Counted from the first letter of the stretch, positions 35,093 to 43,805 are shown. The stretch: 64,000 nt of DNA from RGIG6375 sp964472725 (GCA_964472725.1 CAYYLZ010000006.1:1-64000); one strand, 5' to 3'. Notes: generated by a model from the letters alone, not told the origin. Program-made: numbers and translations.

Positions 35093-35461
35093 TTGAGCAA
35101 GTCCAGTAAAATACTTATCATCGTCCTTGCCGCGCTGCTGATTGGCTGCGGGGCGTTTTTTCTGTTTGCTCCCAAGGGCGGCGCCACCGCTCTTATTTAC
35201 GTGGACGGTGAGCTGTACACCCGTGTGGCGCTCAGTGGCGTAAAGGAAAGCTATACCATAGCCATTGGCGAGGGAAACGTGGCGCTGGTGGAGGAGGGGG
35301 GCATATCCATGTACTCTGCCGACTGCCCCGATAAGCTCTGCGTGAAGCAGGGACACGCCATCGTGCTGCAGCCGGTGGTCTGCCTGCCCAATAAGGTCAC
35401 CATAATCGTTGAGGACACCGCTCCCGGTGAAGTGGATATAGTGATAGGGGGCGGAGCATGA
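35093..35461 (+). CDS. NusG domain II-containing membrane-anchored protein
   Basis: About 122 residues from TTG 35093 (GGTGGG seven bases upstream); a GTG at 35081 would add four. One N-terminal helix (ILIIVLAALLIGCGAFFLF) anchors an extracytoplasmic NusG_II-type beta domain. Its conserved cysteine pattern is SADCPDKLCVKQG near 83 and VVCLPNKVTI near 103. Such proteins sit next to Gx transporters and ApbE in Clostridia, and a redox or flavin-related role has been suggested but is not shown. It overlaps the next gene by four bases. Confidence 0.8.
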   Translation: MSKSSKILIIVLAALLIGCGAFFLFAPKGGATALIYVDGELYTRVALSGVKESYTIAIGEGNVALVEEGGISMYSADCPDKLCVKQGHAIVLQPVVCLPNKVTIIVEDTAPGEVDIVIGGGA

Positions 35462-35958
35462 ACGTAAGAAAGCTGTGTACACTAGCTCTGCTTACGGCGG
35501 CAGCGCTGGTGATATTCGTAGCCGAGGCGCAGATACCGCCCGTGATTGCTGTGCCCGGAGTTAAGCTTGGTCTTTCAAATATAATCGTCCTGCTGACGAT
35601 GTATCTTTACGGCAGGCGTGAGGGTGCCATCGTCCTCGGCCTGAAAATAGTTCTCGGCAGCGTGTTCGCCGGGCAGCTTATGAGCTTCTTCTATTCCGCC
35701 GCGGGCGGCCTGCTCTGCATGGCGGTAATGGCGCTGCTGAAAGGCATACTTACGGAAAAACAAATATGGGCAACGAGCGCTTTCGGCGCCGCTGCCCATA
35801 ATATCGGCCAGCTTATAGTGGCCATTGCGATACTAGGAACGGAGAAACTTGTCTGGTACTTGCCGGTGCTGCTCGCTTCGGGCGTTATAACCGGCCTGTT
35901 CACGGGGCTTTGCTCCCAGATTACACTGCCTCGCCTGAGAAAAGCGATAAAGCTTTAA
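35458..35958 (+). CDS. Gx transporter family / heptaprenyl diphosphate synthase component I-like membrane protein
   Basis: A 166-residue protein with about five membrane helices of the Hpre_diP_synt_I family, related to ECF substrate-binding components. Typical are AQIPPVIAVPGVKLGLSN near 26, REGAIVLGLKIVLGSVFAGQ near 55 and AAAHNIGQL near 117. The name 'heptaprenyl synthase component' is historical; transport of a small molecule is more likely. It is coupled to the NusG_II gene (ATGA) and ends convergently with spoIIQ, overlapping it by four bases. Confidence 0.85.
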   Translation: MNVRKLCTLALLTAAALVIFVAEAQIPPVIAVPGVKLGLSNIIVLLTMYLYGRREGAIVLGLKIVLGSVFAGQLMSFFYSAAGGLLCMAVMALLKGILTEKQIWATSAFGAAAHNIGQLIVAIAILGTEKLVWYLPVLLASGVITGLFTGLCSQITLPRLRKAIKL

Positions 35959-36728
35959 CGGATGGGCAGATACTCCACGGGGTCAACGGCCTCACCGTCG
36001 AGGGTCATTTCAAAGTGGAGATGGTTCACGTCGCCAACCTCCGCAAGAGCGGTCTGGCCAACGGAGCCGATAACGTCGCCCATGCTTACGCTGTCGCCGA
36101 CGGCAACAGTGGGAGTTTCGGCAAGGTTGGAATAGATGCTCCGCAGCCCGCCGCCGTGGTGGATAACCACCGTGGTGCCGTACATATCGTCGGAGAATAC
36201 CTGCTCAACGGTGCCTTCGGCTGCCGCGATGACCTTGCCGCCAAGACCGGTGGCGATGTCAATGCCGGTGTGGGTGCGCCAGTCAGCCATGGTGCGGCTG
36301 TAAACCAGAGCCTGAACGCTGTGAGGCGTTTCAACAGTGCCCGCGGTGGGCCACACGAAAACCTCGGGCAGGCTGCCCTTGTTGATTTCCGCCATCACCG
36401 CCTCGGGCATGGGCTTGCCCTCCATAACGGGCTCGGCAGGCTCATCGGGGATTACGATGGTCTCCGGCTCGGTTTCCACTTTCGGCTCAGCCGTAACAGG
36501 AGGCAGAGGGGTTATAGTGGGCAGAGCGGGAGTGGGAGAGGGTGCTGCGGTAACCATAGCGGAGAGTGCGGTTTCGTCGGCTTCGTTTTCAAGTCTTCCT
36601 CCGATGCTGCCGGATATCATCCACGCGGAAACGCCGATGACAGCCACGCAAAGGAAAAGGACTATGTAGAAGCCCTTCTCACCTACAAATTTGAATACCT
36701 TGTCCCAGCGGGACTTTTTTTCGTCCAA
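35955..36728 (-). CDS. spoIIQ: SpoIIQ-like M23 peptidase, forespore engulfment protein
   Basis: From TTG 36728, with GAGGTGA just upstream, the product is 257 residues. It has a short cytosolic start, one helix (about 19-38), a Pro/Thr/Glu-rich linker (60-125) and a LytM/M23 domain. The phrase LVYSRTMADWRTHTGIDIA near 141-159 is characteristic of SpoIIQ. The zinc ligands His153, Asp157 and His236/His238 (HLHFE) are all present, unlike Bacillus subtilis SpoIIQ, where one is lost. SpoIIQ in the forespore membrane pairs with SpoIIIAH across the intermembrane space. A sigma-F-like promoter lies upstream. Confidence 0.85.
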   Translation of the reverse strand: MDEKKSRWDKVFKFVGEKGFYIVLFLCVAVIGVSAWMISGSIGGRLENEADETALSAMVTAAPSPTPALPTITPLPPVTAEPKVETEPETIVIPDEPAEPVMEGKPMPEAVMAEINKGSLPEVFVWPTAGTVETPHSVQALVYSRTMADWRTHTGIDIATGLGGKVIAAAEGTVEQVFSDDMYGTTVVIHHGGGLRSIYSNLAETPTVAVGDSVSMGDVIGSVGQTALAEVGDVNHLHFEMTLDGEAVDPVEYLPIR

Positions 36729-36758
36729 AATTCTCACCTCATAAGTTGAATGTGAGGA

Positions 36759-36787
36759 TATTATTACCGCCGGGAGAAATTTTATAC
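36759..36787 (-). promoter_or_regulatory. Sigma-F/G-type promoter of spoIIQ
   Basis: On the minus strand GTATA (36787-36783), 14 bases, then GGTAATAATA (36768-36759). This matches the forespore pattern GYATA-N14-16-GGNNANANTW at every fixed position. It lies about 30 bases before the TTG start. Confidence 0.55.
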
Positions 36788-36804
36788 ATACATTCGGAGG
36801 ATTT

Positions 36805-37467
36805 ATGGAAATTCGTGATATTGTGAAAACAGTTGACCATACCCTGCTCAAGCAGTGCTCCACAGTGCAGGAAATAATAGAGCTTTGCCACCAGGCAGTA
36901 AAATACGGCGCGGCTTCCGTCTGTGTGCCTCCGTCCCATGTAGTCACAGCGGTCACCTGCCTTGGGGGCGCACTGCCGGTCTGCACCGTCATTGGCTTCC
37001 CCAACGGCTACAGCACCACCTCGGTCAAGTGCTTTGAGGCTGCCGACGCCATTAAAAACGGGGCGGAGGAAATTGATATGGTGGTCAATCTCGGTCTTGT
37101 CCGTGAGGGACGATTCGACAAGGTGCTTGAAGAAATAAATGCGGTCAAGGCCACCTGCGGAGATAAGCTGCTGAAGGTCATCATAGAAACCTGCCTGCTC
37201 ACCGAGCAGGAGAAAATCGAGCTGTGCCGTGTGGTAAGCGAGTCCGGCGCGGAGTTTATCAAGACCTCCACCGGCTTTGGCGGCGGAGGAGCCACCCGTG
37301 AGGACGTGGCGCTTATGCGCAGGGAATGTGCTGACCATGTAAAGGTGAAAGCCTCCGGCGGCATAGCCTCCCTGGAGGACGCCGAGGATTTCATCAGACT
37401 TGGTGCAGAGCGCCTCGGCACCAGCAGAGTGATCAAAAGCGTAATGGAAAAGGAAAAAGAGGAATGA
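36805..37467 (+). CDS. deoC: Deoxyribose-phosphate aldolase
   Basis: A 220-residue class I aldolase splitting 2-deoxyribose-5-phosphate into glyceraldehyde-3-phosphate and acetaldehyde. TIM-barrel marks are VDHTLLKQ at the start, SVCVPPSHV near 39, VIGFPNGYSTTSVK near 60, EIDMVVNLGLV near 91, KVIIETCLL (Schiff-base Lys region) and FIKTSTGFGGGGAT near 151. Ribosome binding site GGAGG. It overlaps the MATE gene by four bases. Confidence 0.95.
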   Translation: MEIRDIVKTVDHTLLKQCSTVQEIIELCHQAVKYGAASVCVPPSHVVTAVTCLGGALPVCTVIGFPNGYSTTSVKCFEAADAIKNGAEEIDMVVNLGLVREGRFDKVLEEINAVKATCGDKLLKVIIETCLLTEQEKIELCRVVSESGAEFIKTSTGFGGGGATREDVALMRRECADHVKVKASGGIASLEDAEDFIRLGAERLGTSRVIKSVMEKEKEE

Positions 37468-38819
37468 AAGAACTCCGCGGCAGCGAAGCGAAATATATAC
37501 AAATGACGGAAACTCCCATGCCGAAGCTTGTCACCTCCATGGCGATCCCGGCTATGGCGAGTATGCTCATCACTACTATTTACAACATGGCGGATACATA
37601 TTTCGTATCCCAGATAGGTACCAGCGCCTCGGCGGCGGTCGGCGTGGTTTTTGCCGTAATGAGCCTTATTCAGGCGCTTGGCGGCGGCTTCGGCATGGGT
37701 GCCGGCAGTATCATCAGCCGCAAGCTGGGCGAGAAAAAGGACGACGAGGCCAGCATGTACGCAAGCTGCGCCTTTTTCGGCGCTCTGTGCTTTGGCGCGG
37801 CAATACTGGTTATAGGCCTTGTATTCCTCGAACCCCTTATGCGCCTGCTGGGCGCAACGGATACCATGCTACCCTACGCCAAGGACTACGCGCGGTATAT
37901 TTTCATCTCCGCGCCCATAATGTGCTCATCATTTGTGCTCAATAACGTCATGCGCTCTCAGGGTAAAGCCATCATGGCAATGGTGGGTCTGTGCCTTGGC
38001 GGCGTGCTGAATATGGGAATGGATCCGTTGTTTATCTTCACCTTTGATATGGGAATTGCCGGCGCGGCTATCGCCACGGCGCTCAGCCAGCTGATAAGCT
38101 ATATCGTTATGTGGATAATGTTCCTTTCAAGGGACAGCATAGTCCGCATAAGCCCTCGCCGACTCAGCCGCAAGCCCGCCGACTATTTTGCCATACTGAA
38201 AATCGGCTTCCCCACCATGTGCCGTCAGGGTCTTGCCAGCGTAGCTTCCGCCCTGCTGAACGTGCAGGCCTCCGTCTACGGCGACACTGCCGTTGCGGCC
38301 ATAACCATTTCCAACCGTATTTACCTCTTCGTCCGCAATGTCATTCTTGGCATCGGTCAGGGCTTCCAGCCCGTTGCGGGATATAACTTCGGTGCGGGCA
38401 AGCTGGGTCGCGTCAAGGAGTCCTTCCGCTTTACCACCGTTGCCGGTACTGTGGTCTGCACCGCTTTCGGCGTGCTGATATGGTTCTGCGCGGGCAGCGT
38501 TATCGCATGGTTCCGCGCCGATGACGCGGAGGTTATCCGCATCGGCACCACCGCCCTGCGCTTCGCGGCGGCAGTTATGCCTTTCATGGCTTTCTCCACC
38601 TATGTGAATCAGCTCTATCAGTGCCTCGGCTTCTCCAAGCAGGCTACGGTGCTTGCCGCCAGCCGACAGGGCATATTCTATGTTCCGATCATTCTCATTC
38701 TGCCCGCCATCATTGGCCTTCTCGGCGTGCAGATGGCGCAGCCCCTGGCCGACCTCTGCACCTTCTTCCTCTGCATACCTTTCCAGATATTGTTCTTCAA
38801 GAAGGTAATAAAGAATTGA
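37464..38819 (+). CDS. MATE-family cation/drug antiporter
   Basis: A 451-residue 12-helix protein of the MATE family (NorM/DinF-like branch), exporting organic cations with Na+ or H+. It starts with a soluble lead and then MPKLVTSMAIPAMASMLITTIYNMADTYFVS-type helix 1. The duplicated halves are seen at SQIGTSASAAVGV and again at AVAAITISNRIYLFV near 271, with QGFQPVAGYNFGAG near 303. It is translationally coupled to deoC. The stop codon lies inside a GAATTGA tandem repeat. Confidence 0.92.
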   Translation: MKELRGSEAKYIQMTETPMPKLVTSMAIPAMASMLITTIYNMADTYFVSQIGTSASAAVGVVFAVMSLIQALGGGFGMGAGSIISRKLGEKKDDEASMYASCAFFGALCFGAAILVIGLVFLEPLMRLLGATDTMLPYAKDYARYIFISAPIMCSSFVLNNVMRSQGKAIMAMVGLCLGGVLNMGMDPLFIFTFDMGIAGAAIATALSQLISYIVMWIMFLSRDSIVRISPRRLSRKPADYFAILKIGFPTMCRQGLASVASALLNVQASVYGDTAVAAITISNRIYLFVRNVILGIGQGFQPVAGYNFGAGKLGRVKESFRFTTVAGTVVCTAFGVLIWFCAGSVIAWFRADDAEVIRIGTTALRFAAAVMPFMAFSTYVNQLYQCLGFSKQATVLAASRQGIFYVPIILILPAIIGLLGVQMAQPLADLCTFFLCIPFQILFFKKVIKN

Positions 38820-38854
38820 GAATTGAGAATTGAGAATTGAGAATTGAGAATTGA
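38813..38854. repeat. Heptanucleotide tandem repeat (GAATTGA)6
   Basis: Six perfect copies of GAATTGA followed by GAATGA. The first copy supplies the MATE stop codon (TGA 38817-38819), so copy-number change would not alter the protein. Confidence 0.9.
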
Positions 38855-38891
38855 GAATGACTGCGATTTAAAACGATGCAAAAAGCACCCG

Positions 38892-38994
38892 GTAGGGCGG
38901 CTTGCCCTCAAGCCGCCGCATGACGATACTGATAATACGCAGAATATGAAAACTTACGGTTAAGGCGTAGGGGCGACCCTGCGAGGTCGCCCGT
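38892..38994. repeat. Two GTAGGG-tagged palindromes
   Basis: GTAG-GGCGGCTT-N7-AAGCCGCC (38892-38918) and GTAG-GGGCGACC-N6-GGTCGCCC (38968-38993). Both belong to the short palindromic family. The gap 38855-39025 has no visible gene. Confidence 0.6.
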
Positions 38995-39025
38995 TGGGTT
39001 TGCAGCAAACCTCAGCAATAACAAA

Positions 39026-39062
39026 AAGAGCAAGAAGATTTTTCTTCTCGCTCTTACTTTTT
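39026..39062. terminator. Bidirectional terminator between the MATE gene and DUF554
   Basis: AAGAGCAAGAAGA (39026-39038) pairs with TCTTCTCGCTCTT (39043-39055) with one mismatch. A TTTTTT run follows on the plus strand, and TTTTTGTT on the minus strand. Confidence 0.75.
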
Positions 39063-39072
39063 TGAAACGATA

Positions 39073-39753
39073 TCACATGAACATACACAAAATTATGGGA
39101 ATAAATACCGCGGGGAGGTAGTTGGCTGTTTTCAGCTTGGTTATGCCCAGCATATTCAGCGCAAGGGCGATAATGAGCAGGGAACCGACACAGGTCATTT
39201 CCGCAACGGCGTAATCACTGAGGAAGGGCTGCACCCACTGGGCGCAGAGCACGATAGCGCCCTGGTAGACGATTACCGCAATGGCGGAGAGGAATACGCC
39301 CGCGCCGAGAGTGGAGGTGAAGATAATGGCAGAGATGCCGTCCAGCATGGACTTGGTGTAAATCATCTCATGGTTGCCGGTAAGGCCGCTCTGAATGGAG
39401 CCGACTATCGCCATACTGCCCACGCAGAACAGCAGACTTGCGGAAACGAAGCCTTCGGCTATGGAGGTTTTGCCGTCGCCCTTGGAAAGCTTGCGCTCCG
39501 CCAGCTCGCCAAGGCTGTTCAGGCGGCGGTCGATATCCAGCAATGAGCCGATGACCGCGCCGATAACGATGGAGATAATAGCGATAAGGGTGTTGGTGCC
39601 CTTAAGGGAGCCGCTTATGCCGATGTAAAGCACGCAGAGGGCAACGCCCTTCATTACAACATCGCTTATCTTCTCGGGAATGCCCCTTTTCAGCAGCAGG
39701 CCTACAAAAGCTCCGACGATAACCGCCAAAGCGTTAACTAATGTTCCTAACAT
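39073..39753 (-). CDS. DUF554 family membrane protein
   Basis: A 226-residue protein with about seven membrane helices (YdfK/DUF554 family). Typical segments are MLGTLVNALAVIVGAFVG at the start, IGAVIGSLLDIDRRLNSLGE near 66, SASLLFCVGSMAIVGSIQSGL near 104 and the final LPAVFIPIIL. Its function is not known. It lies 33 bases downstream of prfB on the same strand. Confidence 0.88.
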   Translation of the reverse strand: MLGTLVNALAVIVGAFVGLLLKRGIPEKISDVVMKGVALCVLYIGISGSLKGTNTLIAIISIVIGAVIGSLLDIDRRLNSLGELAERKLSKGDGKTSIAEGFVSASLLFCVGSMAIVGSIQSGLTGNHEMIYTKSMLDGISAIIFTSTLGAGVFLSAIAVIVYQGAIVLCAQWVQPFLSDYAVAEMTCVGSLLIIALALNMLGITKLKTANYLPAVFIPIILCMFM

Positions 39754-39786
39754 TGAATACGCCTCCTTTTCAGTTTTCTCTTTATA

Positions 39787-40890
39787 TTACTGGGCGTTCT
39801 GGCTCAGGTATGCGTTGATGAAGCCGTCAAGGTCACCGTCCATAACGGCGTTGATGTTGCCGTTTTCAAAACCGGTGCGGGTGTCCTTGGCGAGAGTGTA
39901 GGGCATGAAAACGTAGGAGCGGATCTGGCTGCCCCATTCGATTTTGCGCTGGATACCCTTGATGTCGCTTATCTTTTCTGCGTGCTGCTGTGCCTTCATT
40001 TCCATCAGCTTTGCGCGGAGCATCTTCATGCAGTTTTCGCGGTTCTGTACCTGGCTTCGCTCCTGCTGGCTGGAAACAACAACGCCGGTGGGCTTGTGGG
40101 TAAGGCGAACTGCGGAGGAGGTCTTGTTAACGTGCTGACCACCTGCGCCGGAGGAACGGAATACCTGCATTTCGATGTCCTCGGGACGGATATCAATGTT
40201 GACGTCGTCGTCTATTTCGGGCATGACCTCAACTGCGGAGAAGGAGGTCTGTCGGCGTGCGTTTGCGTCGAAGGGGGAGATACGGACAAGGCGGTGAACG
40301 CCGTTCTCGCTCTTGAGGAAGCCGTATGCGTTGTCGCCCTCGATGGAGATGGTTGCGGACTTGATGCCGGCTTCTTCACCGTCTTCGTAGTCAAGGGTCT
40401 TAACGGTGTAGTTGTGGCGCTCTGCCCAGCGGGTGTACATGCGGAAGAGCATCTGGCACCAGTCCTGAGCCTCGGTGCCGCCTGCGCCGGCGTGGAAGGT
40501 GAGAATGGCGTTATTGCTGTCGTATTCGCCGGTGAGCAGGGTGGTGAGGCGGGCGGTGTTTACGCTGTCCTCCAACTCTGCGTAGCCGTTTACGATCTCG
40601 TCCAGCAGGCTCTCGTCGTCCTCTTCAAGACCCATTTCGCAGAGCACGAAAAGATCGTCCCACTTGGTTACCATGCGCTCATAGCTTTCGCACTTTGCCT
40701 TGAGCTGCTTCAGACGCTGCAGCACCTTCTGAGAGTTCTCGAGGTCGTTCCAAAAGCCCTCGGCAGCGGACTTCTGCTCCAGCTCTTCGATCTCGTTCTT
40801 TGCGTCGTCGGTGCGCAGGGCAACGTGAAGCTCGTCGAGGGTGGGCTTGAGGTTATTGAGTTTAACTTTATATTCTTCGTACTGTATCAT
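39787..40890 (-). CDS. prfB: Peptide chain release factor 2
   Basis: A 367-residue RF2 that recognises UGA/UAA stops. The codon-recognition tripeptide is in VRISPFDANARRQTSF (SPF) near 206, and the ester-hydrolysing loop in RSSGAGGQHVNKTSSAVR (GGQ) near 250. The reading frame is continuous from ATG 40890. The in-frame UGA programmed frameshift near codon 25, by which many bacteria autoregulate RF2, is absent; codons there read ALRTDDAKNEI. Confidence 0.96.
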   Translation of the reverse strand: MIQYEEYKVKLNNLKPTLDELHVALRTDDAKNEIEELEQKSAAEGFWNDLENSQKVLQRLKQLKAKCESYERMVTKWDDLFVLCEMGLEEDDESLLDEIVNGYAELEDSVNTARLTTLLTGEYDSNNAILTFHAGAGGTEAQDWCQMLFRMYTRWAERHNYTVKTLDYEDGEEAGIKSATISIEGDNAYGFLKSENGVHRLVRISPFDANARRQTSFSAVEVMPEIDDDVNIDIRPEDIEMQVFRSSGAGGQHVNKTSSAVRLTHKPTGVVVSSQQERSQVQNRENCMKMLRAKLMEMKAQQHAEKISDIKGIQRKIEWGSQIRSYVFMPYTLAKDTRTGFENGNINAVMDGDLDGFINAYLSQNAQ

Positions 40891-40937
40891 ATATTTTCAA
40901 TCCTTTACGGTATTAATTTTTCTTTTGTTAGCTTGCA

Positions 40938-40998
40938 GGGAACACTCTTGAGCGTTCCGAAGGTGCAGTGCAGCGGTACGGTCAAGACCGTACCCTAC
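40938..40998. repeat. Two short palindromes between prfB and ddl
   Basis: GGGAAC-N10-GTTCC (about 40939-40958), and GGTACGGTC-AA-GACCGTACC (40975-40994) followed by CTAC. The second is a clear member of the GTAG/CTAC-tagged family. Confidence 0.6.
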
Positions 40999-41015
40999 GA
41001 ACCTTGTCGCAGGAG

Positions 41016-42215
41016 TTACAATTTGCTGCCCTTGCTGCCCTTACTGCCGCCGGCGGTGAAATTCTTGAGAATACCGGTGTCGATGGAGTAATTCAGCTCC
41101 GCGGCGCTGCGGCTGCGCTTGAGGGCCAGCGCGACCATTTCGTCAAGCAGCTGGGAATAGGGCTTGCCGGTAGCCTCCCACAGGTAGAAGGCCAGGGAGC
41201 CGGGAATAGTGTTTATTTCGTTTACCCAAACCTCGCCGGTCTTGTCATTCATAAGAAAGTCTATACGGGAAACGCCGCTGCAGTCAAGAGCGAGGAATGC
41301 CTCGCAGGCGTAGTGACGTATCTTTTCTCTCAGCTCGGGGGAGATGGGCGCGGGGAGCAGGCGCTTCAGGCTCTGCATACCCTTGCTGCCGCCCTTGGAG
41401 CCCTTGCCGCCGGAAATGTACTTGTCCTCGTAGCTGAGTATCTCGTCGCCCATAATGGGTTCCTCGCACTCGGAGGCGGCGACGGAGTCAAAGTCGCCCA
41501 GCACGGCGCAGTTTATCTCCCGCAGGTTCTCAACTGCCTTTTCGGCGAGGACGGCGGAGGCGAAGCCCACGGCGTAATCCAACGCGTCGATAAGAGCGTC
41601 GCGGTCTTTGGCAAGGCGAATGCCCACGCTGGAACCCAGGTTTACGGGCTTTACCACAACGGGCAGACCGATTTCGGAGATTATCTTGTCAGCCGCGCCC
41701 TCGCAGCCTTCAGAAAGGTCGCGGGAGGTAAAGCGCAGGCAGGGGAGAACGGGCAGGCCACGCTCGCGGAACAGTGCCTTCATTGCGAATTTATCCATGC
41801 CCGCCGCGGAAGCGAAAACGTCGCAGCCGGCGAAGGGCACGCCAAGGGTGCGGAAGTAGCCCTGCAGAGCGCCGTCCTCAACGTTGGTGCCGTGTACTAC
41901 GGGGAACGCCACGTCGATGAGCCCCATAACGGGATTACCGAAGCGCTTGGCAGGCTGGCGCAGCAGCTTCATTCTTCCGCCGTCAGCGGCGGGGAGTACC
42001 TCGGTGCTCTTTTTGATGAGGGCGGGAATATTGGTGTATTCCTCAATATTGCCCACGGCCTCGCCGATGTAGAAGCGACCCTCGCGGCTTATGTATACCG
42101 GAGTCACGTCGTATTTGTTGCGGTCAAATGCCTTGGCGGCCTGCAGAGCGGAGATGATGGAAACCTCGTGCTCAACGCTGCGTCCGCCGAAGAACACGCC
42201 TACGTTTATTTTCAT
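41016..42215 (-). CDS. ddl: D-alanine--D-alanine ligase
   Basis: A 399-residue ATP-grasp ligase, longer than the usual 300-370. It makes D-Ala-D-Ala for peptidoglycan. It has VFFGGRSVEHEVSIISA at the start, VVKPVNLGSSVGI near 212, EKAVENLREINCAVLG near 247 and VNEINTIPGSLAFYLWE near 342. Two glycine/serine/lysine stretches stand out: GGKGSKGGSKG near 284, in the loop before the last domain, and the C-terminal GGSKGSKGSKL. It lies 18 bases downstream of murF, which uses its product. Confidence 0.94.
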   Translation of the reverse strand: MKINVGVFFGGRSVEHEVSIISALQAAKAFDRNKYDVTPVYISREGRFYIGEAVGNIEEYTNIPALIKKSTEVLPAADGGRMKLLRQPAKRFGNPVMGLIDVAFPVVHGTNVEDGALQGYFRTLGVPFAGCDVFASAAGMDKFAMKALFRERGLPVLPCLRFTSRDLSEGCEGAADKIISEIGLPVVVKPVNLGSSVGIRLAKDRDALIDALDYAVGFASAVLAEKAVENLREINCAVLGDFDSVAASECEEPIMGDEILSYEDKYISGGKGSKGGSKGMQSLKRLLPAPISPELREKIRHYACEAFLALDCSGVSRIDFLMNDKTGEVWVNEINTIPGSLAFYLWEATGKPYSQLLDEMVALALKRSRSAAELNYSIDTGILKNFTAGGSKGSKGSKL

Positions 42216-42233
42216 AGCGGTTCCTCCTATATA

Positions 42234-43805
42234 TTAATAGTTGTCGGGAAGATCATTTTCAAGAAGAATGGTGCGGGGCTGACCGGGCATGAACGCGTCG
42301 GCAAGGGCAACAGCCTCCTGCACGGACTCGACCACCGCCATGCGCTCGGCGGCGAAGCCCGCGCTTTTCAGACCCTCGAGAATAGGTTGGGTCTGCTTTT
42401 CGCCCACAAGGACTACATAGTCGCAGACCGCGGCGGCCTGACGGCCGAACTCACGGTTCAGCTCGGCCTGCTTCTCGCCAAGCTCCACCATGCCGGGAGT
42501 GACGAGAATTTTCAACGTGTCGAACTGGGAAAGCACGCCCAGGGCGGCCTTCGCACCGGCGGGGTTTGCGTTGTAAGCGTCGTCGATAATTGCTCGATTT
42601 CCGCCGCCGATAAGCTCAAGACGGTGGGGAACGCTTTCGAGGCGGCGCACACGGGGGATAATATCCCGCATTTCCACGCCCATGCTGCGGGCCACGGCAA
42701 CCGCGCCGCAGATGTTCAGCACGTTGTGCTCGCCGATAAGGCGGGTGGAAAGCTGAGTGACGGTGCCGTCGGGCTCCCGCAGGCTGAAGCTGCTGCCCTT
42801 GGCGGAAACGGAAACGTCGTAGCCGCAGTAAACTCCCTCGTGAGGCGTCTCGCCGGGAGAGGCAAGACGGTAGCCGACGGTGCTTACGTTTACCGGGCGG
42901 CTTGCGATATATTCGTTATCCATGTTCAGGTAGGCCACTCCGTCAGCGGGGAGGGAGTCCACCAGCTCGAACTTGGTTTTGGTCACGTTTTCGATGCTCT
43001 TGAAGCTTTCAAGATGCTGAGGGCCAACGGAGGTGATGATGGCGGCCTCGGGGTGCACGATGTCACATATCTCCTTGATGTCGCCCACGTTGCGGGCGCC
43101 CATCTCGCAGACGAAAACCTCGTGAGTGGGGCGCATGTTCTCACGTATGGTGCGCACAACGCCCATGGTGGTGTTGTAGCTTTCGGGGGTTACCAGTACG
43201 TTGTACTTTGCGCCGAGAAGCTTGCCCACGAAGAACTTGACGCTGGTTTTGCCGTAGCTGCCGGTAACGCCAATGACCTTCAGATTGGGCATCTCCTTTA
43301 TTATACGCTCGGCGTCGGAAATGTAATGCCGGTTTATGGCCTTTTCAATGGGGCTGTTGATGTAATTTGCGGCGAGAACAACGTAATTCTCACAGATGCC
43401 CGCAAGGGCGTAGAGCATAATGAAAAAACTGCGGTAATCGGGGCTTACAAATGCGAGAACCACCACGATGCCGTGGAGAATGCCCAGCGTTGCCGCAAGG
43501 CGCTTTACGCGGGCGGTGTAAACCAGAGGCTTTTTCGCCTTGCGGGGGCGGTTGCACCATATCGCCACGGCGCAGGGAACGCAGGCCACAAGCTTGCCCA
43601 CCCAGCCGAAATTGTTGACGCAGGGCAGCACAAGGACCAGCCACCAGCACTTCTTTACGATCTCCAGCATGTGTTCAGCGACCCACTTGCGCTGAACATA
43701 GGGCTTATAGGAATTGAGTTGGAATATGTGCAGGCTGCCGTGAATACACAGCGCCCATACGGCGATGAAAAATACCGTAAGTATAATGAAGGAAATCAGT
43801 TCCAT
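42234..43805 (-). CDS. murF: UDP-MurNAc-tripeptide:D-Ala-D-Ala ligase (MurF) with membrane N-terminus
   Basis: A 523-residue Mur ligase. The catalytic region starts near 178 with GVTGSYGKTSVKFFVG (P-loop), then SYNTTMGVV, EMGARNVGDI near 230 and YNANPAGAKAAL near 423. Residues 1-160 contain about four hydrophobic helices, so the enzyme is probably tethered to the membrane; soluble MurF is about 450 residues. It adds the D-Ala-D-Ala made by the downstream ddl product to the UDP-MurNAc-tripeptide. Confidence 0.9.
   Translation of the reverse strand: MELISFIILTVFFIAVWALCIHGSLHIFQLNSYKPYVQRKWVAEHMLEIVKKCWWLVLVLPCVNNFGWVGKLVACVPCAVAIWCNRPRKAKKPLVYTARVKRLAATLGILHGIVVVLAFVSPDYRSFFIMLYALAGICENYVVLAANYINSPIEKAINRHYISDAERIIKEMPNLKVIGVTGSYGKTSVKFFVGKLLGAKYNVLVTPESYNTTMGVVRTIRENMRPTHEVFVCEMGARNVGDIKEICDIVHPEAAIITSVGPQHLESFKSIENVTKTKFELVDSLPADGVAYLNMDNEYIASRPVNVSTVGYRLASPGETPHEGVYCGYDVSVSAKGSSFSLREPDGTVTQLSTRLIGEHNVLNICGAVAVARSMGVEMRDIIPRVRRLESVPHRLELIGGGNRAIIDDAYNANPAGAKAALGVLSQFDTLKILVTPGMVELGEKQAELNREFGRQAAAVCDYVVLVGEKQTQPILEGLKSAGFAAERMAVVESVQEAVALADAFMPGQPRTILLENDLPDNY

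Noticed and set aside
38813..38860. Tandem repeat as a CRISPR-like array
   Set aside because: Units are seven bases and contiguous, without spacers or cas genes.
39787..40890. Programmed frameshift in prfB
   Set aside because: The frame is open from the ATG through the region near codon 25 where an in-frame UGA would be; no CTTTGA-type site is present.
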